Source: Clostridium_AD sp050717515 (GTDB lineage Bacteria > Bacillota > Clostridia > Clostridiales > Clostridiaceae). From it: 64,000 nucleotides of DNA. Below the pieces are notes generated by a model. The model was not told the origin of the DNA. It saw nothing but the letters and a program-made list of their open reading frames with translations, and did not search any database. Made by a program: the position numbers and the translations under genes. Where the stretch lies: assembly GCF_050717515.1 (NCBI RefSeq), contig NZ_JBOITL010000023.1:123545-187544 (forward strand), in the 5' to 3' direction. Shown here one piece after another: positions 53,701 through 60,853 of the stretch (positions are counted from its first letter, which is position 1; every line of letters begins with the position of its first letter).

Positions 53701-54420
53701 CATACCTTTTGAATGCTCTGAGCTTTTTAGTGGCAGGGTTATGTTTACCCTTTTAGCCTTTTTATATAGCTTTTCTATTATTCCATATTGCTGCGGTGTA
53801 AATCCCGTAAACTCATCTAGCCAAAACTCGCAGCCATCAAAAATATTACATTCATCAAGGGCACTATACAGACGGGTCAAATCGTCGTCTGGGTCCACAT
53901 AGTTTTGATTTAGAATATTATCAAATTCCCCATATATAAGGGATAAATCAGTTATTTTATCTATTAGCAAGGGGGTTTCCCCTAATTTTTCTTTTACCAC
54001 ATTTAAATCTTCCACAGAAATCCCATATTTTTTAAACTCTGTTATGGCACCAGCTACATTATCTACAAAGCCTTTTTGCCTTGAGGCTGCACTAAATACT
54101 TTAAATTTTTCTTGTTTTTTTTGCATTATGCTATGAATAAGCATTGCTTTTCCTGAGGTGTCCATAGGTTTACAAGTTATGCCCCCAACCTCACTAAAAA
54201 CTTTATAAGCTAACCTATTAAAACTAAGCACTTGGACGTTTTTTATTCCGGTGGATCCAACTACTTTTATAAGATTTTTTTCAGCTTGAAAGGAGAATTG
54301 CTCTGGCACTAAAAGTACTAGTGATTTTTCACATTCTTCCACTTGTCGCTCTTTTATATCTTCTAAGCAGAACCTGCTTTTTCCCTTGCCAGCTCCTCCG
54401 TATATAAATCTTAAACTCAC
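50704..54420 (-). CDS. addB: ATP-dependent helicase/deoxyribonuclease subunit B
   Basis: Start taken as GTG 54420 (1238 aa, MSLRFIYGGAGKGKS), the usual AddB opening; it is 11 nt after AAGGGATG, whereas the TTG-type start at 54456 would add 12 unrelated residues. The Walker A GGAGKGKSRF is at the N-terminus, and the C-terminal RecB-like nuclease has 'GRIDRVDKL', 'IDYKSGNKDF' and the four Cys of a [4Fe-4S] clasp: one in EECPFAYF and three in CAYCEYSAIC. It heads the addB-addA-sbcD-sbcC operon behind the promoter at 54500-54529. Confidence 0.95.
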   Translation of the reverse strand: MSLRFIYGGAGKGKSRFCLEDIKERQVEECEKSLVLLVPEQFSFQAEKNLIKVVGSTGIKNVQVLSFNRLAYKVFSEVGGITCKPMDTSGKAMLIHSIMQKKQEKFKVFSAASRQKGFVDNVAGAITEFKKYGISVEDLNVVKEKLGETPLLIDKITDLSLIYGEFDNILNQNYVDPDDDLTRLYSALDECNIFDGCEFWLDEFTGFTPQQYGIIEKLYKKAKRVNITLPLKSSEHSKGMDEADAFYSIKFTEDKLLKIAEETGTSLEKSIELQENKEHKFKDNAELSFLEKNYFAFPYTPSTEKCENIKVFKGLNAYSEIEHVAKDILRICRDEHVRFNKIAVVTRDLPSYEKLIKAIFTEYKIPLFIDKKKDITSNPLIVLITSTVEIFTKNFSYESVFRYLKTGLLDIEVENIDILENFVIQTGIKGKKKWAEAELWQEKIEYYFRDYYDGKEAAKELQKNIEKVETQENQKSEINIENPVTREEKEAEKIEATIKILNDTREAFIKPLLALNEKLKGKNNTIKICTALFEFLESIKVYKTLEKWIENFKNQGAQEKVTEYSKIWNLVMELLDQMVEVLGTENLSLDEFVKILSIGFSKHQMGLIPPALDGVSITSLDRIKSHDISALYIIGVNDGVFPKANKEEGIFTDSDRSILKENGVEMANDTKTEVFNEQYLIYATITIPSKYLNISYPIGDYEGKTLRPSIIISRFKALFKELVEQSNITQYSDAPHEMQGTQEIQEAGEMSEVCAKVPTFNGLIFALRKYLETGYISSLWVKVYKWYQKEAEWKEKSNSMFKGFDYKNEVKMLEKEKVKLLYGEKNYFSVSRIEKYEECPFAYFVQYGLKAKERKTFTFSSPDLGSFMHSVLDNFSKLVDKSKIKWADLDKTWCEANIASIVETEADLGASGYILNSTPRYKYFTERLKRVLKRTIFVIVEQMKNSGFEPFGYEVSFGFNEGDYPPIQIELSTGETVNLVGRIDRVDKLINEGEEFYRIIDYKSGNKDFKLSDVYYGLQIQLLTYLDAMLTNEIAFSKQRALSQEAIFPAGILYFKIDDPVIKAKNNLDEEELEKAIMKALKMKGLLLADTKIIREMDRNIQGASLVVPVSIKKDGELGARSSVATKDQFDMLLKHVKENLICTCEEMLSGEIDIKPYKKKDITPCAYCEYSAICQFDPTLKENTYKIIKDKKDQEIWELLANESDISNEEINPAPENKSQDEAQINSVNTQEMGVKE

Positions 54421-54449
54421 AAAAACACATCCCTTCTTTTTAGGCCTTC

Positions 54450-54492
54450 GGCACATTAAATTATCACCTGAGGTGTTATAATTTAATGTGCC
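54450..54492 (-). promoter_or_regulatory. Long hairpin at the 5' end of the addB leader
   Basis: GGCACATTAAATTAT and ATAATTTAATGTGCC (15 bp, perfect) enclose an inner CACC-TGA-GGTG stem. The predicted transcription start (about 54493) is at its base, so the mRNA would begin with the hairpin, about 30 nt before the addB start. It may protect the 5' end or bind a regulator. No LexA-type operator (GAAC-N4-GTTC) was found. Confidence 0.55.
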
Positions 54493-54499
54493 TACATAT

Positions 54500-54529
54500 A
54501 TTATATCATGTATAATTTTACCACAACAA
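54500..54529 (-). promoter_or_regulatory. Promoter of addB-addA-sbcD-sbcC
   Basis: TTGTTG (54524-54529), an 18-bp spacer and TATAAT (54500-54505) on the minus strand. The gap 54530-54907 up to the transporter gene is AT-rich and holds no other supported feature. Confidence 0.6.
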
Positions 54530-54907
54530 TTTCATTTTCTTGAGTAATCCTATTACAGTTATTTTATTATAACATGTTAAGCATAGTAACCTCTGAGCGT
54601 TTAAACGCATAATTTTATATATACATTAATATTTTTTTAACAAATATGCAGGTATTTATGTTTTAATATAGAATAATAATATGTATAAGCCTTATAAATT
54701 TACACATTAGTGTAAATTAGGTATTAACTTCAATAAATACATCGAATTTTATATTAATATGTTTTATTGACCTTGGCATTGTAATATAAGAAGATTTATA
54801 TAAATTTCTCTTCTTACATTCGAATACTAACATGATATCTAAGACTTATGCATCACGTTTTCATAGCATTATTAAAAATTTAACAATGTTAAAGGAGAGG
54901 GATTAAA

Positions 54908-56254
54908 ATGTTTAAAAAATTCACAAATGGTTGCGTTAATCTTGTACAAAAGTATTTACCAGATCCGTTCATATTTGCTGTACTTCTAACATTCTTTGTA
55001 TTGATTTTAGGGGTACTCCTTACTGGTCAAAGTCCCTTAGCTATGACTGTTCACTGGAGCAAGGGCTTATGGACTCTTCTTTCTTTTTCAATGCAAATGG
55101 CATTGGTATTAGTTACAGGCCACGCGCTTGCCAATGCACCATCTTTTAAAAAGGGTCTTAAAACTCTTGCGAAAATACCTAAATCACCAACTCAAGCAAT
55201 CGTTCTTGTTACTCTCATTTCTACTGTAGCTTGTTGGATTAACTGGGGTTTTGGTCTAGTTATTGGTGCTATTTTTGCGAAAGAACTTGCTAAAGAAGTT
55301 AAAGGTGTAGATTATAGACTTCTAATAGCCTCTGCTTATTCAGGCTTTTTAGTATGGCATGCTGGTCTTTCTGGTTCTATACCACTAGTAGTTGCCGGGG
55401 GTGGTGCTGACGTAGCAAAAGCCACTGCAGGCGCAGTTACTACAGCTATACCAACCAGTGCTACATTGTTTTCAGGTTTTAATTTAATTATATTAGCTGT
55501 GCTTTTAATAACATTACCTCTTGTAAACAAAGCTATGCATCCGGACAAAGCTAATACTGTTACTATAGATCCGAAGCTTTTGGTTGAGGAATCAGTAGTT
55601 ATAATGTCTAAAGGAAAAATGACTCCTGCTGATAAACTTGAGAATAGTACTATTATCTCAATGTTATTATCACTTATGGGCTTTACTTATATTATTTATT
55701 ATTTTGTTAAAGGTGGTAGCCTTGATTTAAACATTGTTAATGCTATTTTCTTATTCCTTGGGGTTGCTCTTCATGGAACTCCTAGAAGATTTGTTGGTGC
55801 AATTACAGATGCTGCTAAAGGAGCTGCTGGAATTATACTTCAATTCCCATTCTACGCAGGTATTATGGGGATGATGGTAGGTGCAAGCGCTACTGGAATT
55901 TCTCTTGCAGGGGTTATGTCTACTTCTTTTGTTAGTATATCTAATCAACATACCTTCCCACTTTTCACTTTCTTAAGTGCAGGACTTGTTAACTTCTTTG
56001 TACCATCTGGTGGTGGACAATGGGCTGTTCAAGCTCCTATTATGATGCCTGCTGGTGCGGCCCTTGGTGTACCTGCTGCGAAAACTGCCATGGCTATTGC
56101 TTGGGGAGATGCATGGACTAACATGATTCAACCTTTCTGGGCATTACCGGCTCTTGGAATCGCTGGACTCAGTGCTAAGGATGTAATGGGTTTCTGTATA
56201 GTTGACTTATTATGCTCCGGTGTTATTATTGGGCTCGGATTATTCTTTCTTTAA
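54908..56254 (+). CDS. Short-chain fatty acid transporter, AtoE family
   Basis: This 448-aa protein starts at ATG 54908 with AAAGGAGAGG. About twelve membrane helices; 'YLPDPFIFAVLLTFFVLILG', 'NWGFGLVIGAIFAKELAKEV', 'WHAGLSGSIPL' and 'FFVPSGGGQWAVQAPI' are the family signature. AtoE relatives import short-chain fatty acids such as acetoacetate or butyrate. It converges on ctfA/ctfB-type CoA transferase genes, so uptake and activation of the same acids is the likely theme. Confidence 0.9.
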   Translation: MFKKFTNGCVNLVQKYLPDPFIFAVLLTFFVLILGVLLTGQSPLAMTVHWSKGLWTLLSFSMQMALVLVTGHALANAPSFKKGLKTLAKIPKSPTQAIVLVTLISTVACWINWGFGLVIGAIFAKELAKEVKGVDYRLLIASAYSGFLVWHAGLSGSIPLVVAGGGADVAKATAGAVTTAIPTSATLFSGFNLIILAVLLITLPLVNKAMHPDKANTVTIDPKLLVEESVVIMSKGKMTPADKLENSTIISMLLSLMGFTYIIYYFVKGGSLDLNIVNAIFLFLGVALHGTPRRFVGAITDAAKGAAGIILQFPFYAGIMGMMVGASATGISLAGVMSTSFVSISNQHTFPLFTFLSAGLVNFFVPSGGGQWAVQAPIMMPAGAALGVPAAKTAMAIAWGDAWTNMIQPFWALPALGIAGLSAKDVMGFCIVDLLCSGVIIGLGLFFL

Positions 56255-56280
56255 AAAGTTTTTATTATAATATCTAAGCT

Positions 56281-56330
56281 GGTGACTACCTGTAGAAAGC
56301 AATTTCTACAGGCAGTCACCTCTTTTTTTA
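56281..56330 (+). terminator. Terminator of the AtoE-type gene
   Basis: GGTGACTACCTGTAGAAA and TTTCTACAGGCAGTCACC (18 bp, one mismatch) with a GCAA loop, followed by seven T. Confidence 0.9.
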
Positions 56331-56336
56331 TGAAAG

Positions 56337-56365
56337 TAAAAAAGGGCTCCGAGGAACCCGATTTT
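56337..56365 (-). terminator. Terminator of the CoA transferase operon
   Basis: On the minus strand GGGTTCCTCGGAGCCC forms a short stem followed by a run of U. It lies 18 bp after the stop at 56383 and faces the terminator of the convergent gene. Confidence 0.7.
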
Positions 56366-56382
56366 TGTGTATAATTTATTAT

Positions 56383-57048
56383 CTATACATCCATTATTTT
56401 TAGATTTTCTGATATGATAAGTTCTGCCCCAGTAAGTGATTTAACTTCTTCAACTGTTGTATCTTTATGAATTTCAATAAGTACAAGCCCTTTATCCGTA
56501 ACTTCCATTACTCCAAGTTCCGTAACTATGAGGTTAACTTGTGCTTTTGCTGTTAGTGGTAATGTGCATTTCTTTAATATTTTAGGAGTTCCTTTAGCTG
56601 TATGTTGCATTGCAATAATAACCTTTTTAGCTCCTACTACTAAATCCATTGCTCCACCCATACCAGGAACCATTTTGCCTGGTACAATCCAATTAGCTAA
56701 ATTGCCTTCTTGATCTACTTCCAGTGCTCCAAGAACAGTCATATCAACATGTCCTCCTCTTATTAAAGCAAAAGACATTGCACTATCAAAGTATGCTCCA
56801 CCAGGAAGTATTGTAGTAAATTGACCACCTGCATTAGTTACATCCTTGTTTTCTTCTCCTTTTGGCGGAGTAGCTCCCATGCCAACCATACCATTTTCTG
56901 ATTGAAAAGTAACATGTACTCCTTCTGGAATATAGTTTGTAACTAATGTTGGAAGTCCTATTCCTAAATTAACAAGTTGTCCATCTTTTAATTCTTTACC
57001 AATTCTTTTTGCAATAATTTGTTTTGCAAGCTTACTATCTGTAATCAT
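56383..57048 (-). CDS. ctfB: 3-oxoacid/butyrate-acetoacetate CoA-transferase subunit B
   Basis: This 221-aa protein starts at ATG 57048 with a GGGGAGG SD located inside the end of the preceding gene. The catalytic Glu is in SENGMVGMG (about residue 51); 'GGHVDMTVLGALEVDQEGNLANW' and 'MGGAMDLV' are family hallmarks. With subunit A it exchanges CoA between short-chain acyl-CoA and acids (acetoacetate, butyrate, acetate). Naming as ctfB rather than atoA is by host type. Confidence 0.92.
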   Translation of the reverse strand: MITDSKLAKQIIAKRIGKELKDGQLVNLGIGLPTLVTNYIPEGVHVTFQSENGMVGMGATPPKGEENKDVTNAGGQFTTILPGGAYFDSAMSFALIRGGHVDMTVLGALEVDQEGNLANWIVPGKMVPGMGGAMDLVVGAKKVIIAMQHTAKGTPKILKKCTLPLTAKAQVNLIVTELGVMEVTDKGLVLIEIHKDTTVEEVKSLTGAELIISENLKIMDV

Positions 57049-57049
57049 A

Positions 57050-57703
57050 TTAGTTAGCCTCCCCTATAATATAATTGACCAATACACCTGGAGTAACAAT
57101 ATTATTTGGATCAAGCTCTGAAGCTTTAACAATTTTTTCAGCTTCTACTATTACAATTTCTGCAGCAGTAGCTATTGTCGGATTAAAATTTCTTGTTGTT
57201 CCATAATAAACTGCATTCCCAATTTCATCTACAACACTTGCATAAACAAGTGCTAAATCTGCTTTAATTGGAAGCTCTAATAAATATTCTTTTCCTTCTA
57301 TTGTAAGTTTTTCTTTTCCATCTTCCACCATAGTACCAACTCCTGTAGGCGTAAGTACTCCCCCAAGTCCAGCTCCCGCTGCTCTTATTCTTTCAATTAG
57401 TGTTCCTTGTGGTACAAGTTCTACCTCCATTTTTCCTTCTGTCATAAGTCTCCCTGTTTCTGCATTTGTTCCTATATGAGAAGCTATAACCTTTTTAACT
57501 TGCCCATTAACTATAAGTTTTCCTATGCCTTTATCTACGTAGCTTGTGTCATTTGCTATTATAGTTAAATCTTTAACATTTGTTTCTATTAACAAGTCTA
57601 TCATCTTTTCTGGTGTTCCACAGGCTAAAAACCCACCTATCATTATTGACATTCCGTCTATAAGTAATGGTCTAACTCTATCTAAAGATACAACCTTGTT
57701 CAT
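57050..57703 (-). CDS. ctfA: 3-oxoacid/butyrate-acetoacetate CoA-transferase subunit A
   Basis: This 217-aa protein starts at ATG 57703 with GGAGGGAA. It shows GGFLACGTPEKMIDLL, 'GIGKLIVNGQVKKVIASHIG', 'VELVPQGTLIERIRAAGAGLGG' and the 'PTGVGT' stretch, typical of the alpha subunit. The next gene (subunit B) begins one base after this stop. A hairpin with a U-run in the leader (57771-57801) could attenuate expression of both. Confidence 0.92.
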   Translation of the reverse strand: MNKVVSLDRVRPLLIDGMSIMIGGFLACGTPEKMIDLLIETNVKDLTIIANDTSYVDKGIGKLIVNGQVKKVIASHIGTNAETGRLMTEGKMEVELVPQGTLIERIRAAGAGLGGVLTPTGVGTMVEDGKEKLTIEGKEYLLELPIKADLALVYASVVDEIGNAVYYGTTRNFNPTIATAAEIVIVEAEKIVKASELDPNNIVTPGVLVNYIIGEAN

Positions 57704-57770
57704 TTACTTTCCCTCCTTAAATTTTATTGTAATTGTCAGATTTGTAATACTTATTTCATTTTATTTTAAA

Positions 57771-57801
57771 ACAAAAAAAGGCTCTGAATTTTCAGTGCCT
57801 T
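57771..57801 (-). terminator. Terminator-like hairpin in the leader of the CoA transferase operon
   Basis: On the minus strand AAGGC-A-CTGAA pairs with TTCAG-A-GCCTT (one A-A mismatch), followed by seven U. No minus-strand gene ends upstream of it, and it lies about 70 nt before the ctfA start, which fits a transcription attenuator. No known riboswitch core was recognised in the remaining leader (57802-58080). Confidence 0.5.
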
Positions 57802-58143
57802 AATTAAATACCAAAACTGTTAATGCAATGAAAAAACTTCTTTATTAGCAATTGTTTTTTATGTATTTATGTGGAATAATTAAATTTTATTTCTATTTCT
57901 GATTTAATTATAGTCCTTATGTAATTTATATACAAGGCTTTTATGGGAAAATTGTATTTTTTTATAATTTTCTGTAATTGTTTGAAAAAATACATTTTTT
58001 AAGTTGTAAAAATTAAAGCTTCGACCAATATTAAATCTCCCTATTGAAAAAAGCACTCAATTTTTTCTATATAAAATAATAACTATATGTGCTATAATTT
58101 CTATATTATGTTATATAGCAAGAAAAGTACTAGGAGGACTATA

Positions 58144-58413
58144 ATGTATAATTTAAAGAATTTTTCCGAAACTGAAGTAAATAAACTGTTAGAAGAGATA
58201 TTACATAGATATGATACTATTTGTAAATGTGAAAAGTGTAAATTGGATATTAAGGCTTTAGCATTAAACGCCTTGTCCACAAAATATATCGTCTCTGAGC
58301 AAGGTGAAATTTATACCAAAGCACTAAATGAGGTTGACAAGCAAGAGCAAATTAATGTTGTCATGGCTATTACAAAAGCTATAGATATAGTATATGCTAA
58401 TCCGAAGCATTAG
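58144..58413 (+). CDS. ComFB family (late competence) protein
   Basis: Start at ATG 58144 (89 aa), directly after AGGAGG; a longer in-frame ATG at 58087 lacks an SD. 'NFSETEVNKLLEEIL', CKCEKCKLDIKALALNAL (Cys cluster) and 'YVVSEQGE'-like YIVSEQGEIY match ComFB. ComFB-domain proteins have been described as small receptors of cyclic dinucleotides, which is of interest next to a c-di-GMP-riboswitch-controlled locus, but the function here is unproven. Stands alone with a strong terminator behind it. Confidence 0.85.
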   Translation: MYNLKNFSETEVNKLLEEILHRYDTICKCEKCKLDIKALALNALSTKYIVSEQGEIYTKALNEVDKQEQINVVMAITKAIDIVYANPKH

Positions 58414-58493
58414 ATAGATTTAGAGGTTGATTGGGTAAATGGTTATATGAAAATTAATTTTAAGACTGCATAAGCGGTTTGAACTAAAAAATT

Positions 58494-58536
58494 CCCCGCA
58501 GAGTAGACAATGATATGTCTACTCTGCGGGGATTTT
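58494..58536 (+). terminator. Terminator of the comFB-like gene
   Basis: CCCCGCAGAGTAGACA and TGTCTACTCTGCGGGG (16 bp, perfect, 6-nt loop) followed by ATTTTT. It is unusually GC-rich for this region. Confidence 0.9.
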
Positions 58537-58596
58537 TATGTACTCCATTGTTAAGTTGAAATCATGTGGTTGTAGGGTAAATAGAGCATAATGAGT

Positions 58597-58835
58597 ATGA
58601 AATTTCTCCGAAGTGACTTGCAATACGAAGCGGAGAAGCTGTTGAAATTCGATTTAGAAATTCTTGTTTTGCTAATGTTAAATTCCCGTAAGCTTGCCAG
58701 GACGGCAAGCTAGCGAACCTGAGGCAGGATGCCGAATGTGAGCGTTAGGGAATTTCACGTTCGCAAAACATTAGAATTTCTTAATCAAATTTCCAGTTTC
58801 GAGCTTGTTTGCAAGGCACGTAGGAGAAATTTCAT
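58597..58835. repeat. Long-palindrome repeat element, copy D
   Basis: The outermost arms ATGAAATTTCTCC and GGAGAAATTTCAT (13 bp, perfect) are followed inward by GTGACTTGCAA/TTGCAAGGCAC, the middle arms GAAATTCGATTTAG.., and the core hairpins AGCTTGCC-AGGAC-GGCAAGCT and GGC-AGGAT-GCC. It ends 13 bp before the stop of the phosphoglucomutase gene. Best preserved outer stem of the four copies. Confidence 0.88.
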
Positions 58836-58848
58836 CCCTTTAGTATAT

Positions 58849-60573
58849 TTATTTTGTGCTTTGAAGTTTTTCTATTATTATCTCTTTCATTTCTACTAAT
58901 TTCTTTTCTGCTATTTCTAAAGTTTTCCCCTTAGAATACATGTATATTTTAATTTTTGGTTCTGTGCCTGAAGGTCTTACAGCATACCAACTTTCATCAT
59001 CAAAATAGAATTTAAGTACATTCGATACTGGAATTCCACTAGACTGCTCTGTGCCGAGAGTTACGTCATAAGATTTTTCTATTTCATAATCAATATATTT
59101 AACTAGCTTTGCGCCACCTAAAGTCTTTGGATTGTCTTTTCTGTATTCTTCCATCATTCTAGAAATTCTTTTTTGTCCTTCTATACCTTCTAAAACTATA
59201 GATATTAGGCTTTCTCTATAATATCCAAATTCTTCATAGATCTCATTTAATACATCTATTAGAGTTTTACCTTGAGATTTATAATAGGCTGCTGCCTCAC
59301 ATAAAAGCATGGAAGATATTACTCCATCTTTGTCGCGAACGAAAGTACCAGCAACATATCCAATGCTTTCTTCATATCCGAAGATAAATTCGTTGCTATT
59401 GTCTCTCTTAAAATCAGGAATTTTGCCACAAATATTTTTGAAGCCTGTTAGTACTTCAAAAGTTTCTACACCGTATTTTCCCGCTATAGCCTTGCCTAAA
59501 TCCCCTGTTACGATGGATTTTACTATGGCTGCGTTCTTTGGAAGTGTTCCCTTTTCCTTCATTCCCTCGACTACATATTTTATGAGTATTGCTCCTGTTT
59601 GATTACCATTAAAAGCAACATATTCACCATCTTTATCTCTAACCATTATGGCAAGTCTATCACAATCTGGGTCTGTAGCTATAAGTAATTCTGCTGATTC
59701 TTTTTTACCAAGAGCCTGTGCATATTTAAATGCTTTTACATCCTCTGGGTTTGGATATCCTACTGTAGTAAAATCTGGATCTGGATTCTCTTGTTCTGGT
59801 ACTACTATTATATTTGTAAATCCTCGTTCCTTTAGCACACGCCTTACAGGTACATTTCCTGTTCCGTTTAGAGGTGTATAAACAATTTTTATATCTTTGT
59901 CTATGTCTTCTCTTATAGCTAAACCTTTTACTTTTTCAAAGTACTCATCATCCATTTCTTTTCCAAGCATTACTATTAAGTCTTTTTCCTTAGCTTCTTC
60001 AATGTCCATGAGTTTTATAGCACTAAAGTCTGAAATACTCTGAATTTTTTTTGTTATATCCGTAGCTATTGATGACAAAATTTGCGCACCATCTTCCCAA
60101 TATACCTTGTATCCGTTGTATTCGCGAGGGTTATGACTGGCAGTTACTACGATTCCTGATGCAGTATGTAATCTTCTCACCGCATAAGATAACTCTGGAG
60201 TAGGTCTTAGCTCTTCAAATAAATAAGCCTTTATTCCATTAGCTGCTAATACTTGTGCTGCTGTAGTTGCAAATTTTTCAGAAAAATGTCTACAGTCGTA
60301 TGCTATAGCTACTCCTCTATCCATATATTCACTGCCATAACCTTTAATATAATCTGCAAGTCCTTGAGTTGCTCTTGAAATAATATATATGTTCATTCTG
60401 TTAAGTCCCGCACCTAATTTTCCTCGTAATCCTGCAGTTCCAAACTCTAAATCCATGTAAAACCTATCTTGAATTTCTTTAGGGTCTTCTGCTATTGCCT
60501 TTAATTCTTCTCTAGTTTTTTTATCAAAATATTCATTGTTTATCCATTCTTCATATTTTTTCATATAAGTCAT
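58849..60573 (-). CDS. Phospho-sugar mutase (alpha-phosphoglucomutase type)
   Basis: This 574-aa protein starts at ATG 60573, with an AAAGG SD. It is an alpha-D-phosphohexomutase with the phospho-Ser loop TASHNPREYNGYKVY, metal site DPDCDRLAI, sugar-binding GYEESIGY and phosphate-binding RPSGTEPKIKIY. Length and domain order fit PgcA-like phosphoglucomutase, which would supply glucose-1-phosphate to both GalU copies and RmlA. Transcribed alone; copy D of the palindrome element lies just behind the stop. Confidence 0.92.
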   Translation of the reverse strand: MTYMKKYEEWINNEYFDKKTREELKAIAEDPKEIQDRFYMDLEFGTAGLRGKLGAGLNRMNIYIISRATQGLADYIKGYGSEYMDRGVAIAYDCRHFSEKFATTAAQVLAANGIKAYLFEELRPTPELSYAVRRLHTASGIVVTASHNPREYNGYKVYWEDGAQILSSIATDITKKIQSISDFSAIKLMDIEEAKEKDLIVMLGKEMDDEYFEKVKGLAIREDIDKDIKIVYTPLNGTGNVPVRRVLKERGFTNIIVVPEQENPDPDFTTVGYPNPEDVKAFKYAQALGKKESAELLIATDPDCDRLAIMVRDKDGEYVAFNGNQTGAILIKYVVEGMKEKGTLPKNAAIVKSIVTGDLGKAIAGKYGVETFEVLTGFKNICGKIPDFKRDNSNEFIFGYEESIGYVAGTFVRDKDGVISSMLLCEAAAYYKSQGKTLIDVLNEIYEEFGYYRESLISIVLEGIEGQKRISRMMEEYRKDNPKTLGGAKLVKYIDYEIEKSYDVTLGTEQSSGIPVSNVLKFYFDDESWYAVRPSGTEPKIKIYMYSKGKTLEIAEKKLVEMKEIIIEKLQSTK

Positions 60574-60665
60574 TTTAACTCACGCCTTTCTAAAAAATTG
60601 CTATTATGCATAACATTATACAGTATTTTCTATGTTTTTTAAACAAACCTTTTGTGAACTTTTAC

Positions 60666-60715
60666 GGGGACGGTTAACAACTAATTCGATCTTTAATTAG
60701 TTGTTAACCGTCCCC
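60666..60715. repeat. GGGGACGGTTAAC palindrome (REP-like; possible terminator)
   Basis: GGGGACGGTTAACAACTAATT and its exact reverse complement (21 bp) surround an 8-nt loop, followed by AGGTTTTT. Parts of the same sequence recur at 61827-61837 and 62122-62141. It may serve as terminator of the beta-lactamase-like gene on the minus strand or as a REP-type mobile palindrome. The rest of the gap 60574-60853 has no supported feature. Confidence 0.7.
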
Positions 60716-60853
60716 AGGTTTTTAGTTCATAGTTCAGATTAGCTTAAAAAATTCTATAGATTTGAGTAGTACAAAAACAAATGATTATAGCCTCTAGGGC
60801 ACAACCTCTTTATTTTTTTCTAAGTTTAACCGAGTGTGTTACTTGCCCACTTA

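Noticed and set aside
20170..58835. Palindrome elements as CsrA-sponge RNAs because of AGGA loops in the core hairpins
   Set aside because: Only two loops per element, and the AGGA strand is not in a consistent orientation to the adjacent gene, so copies would often be transcribed as UCCU.
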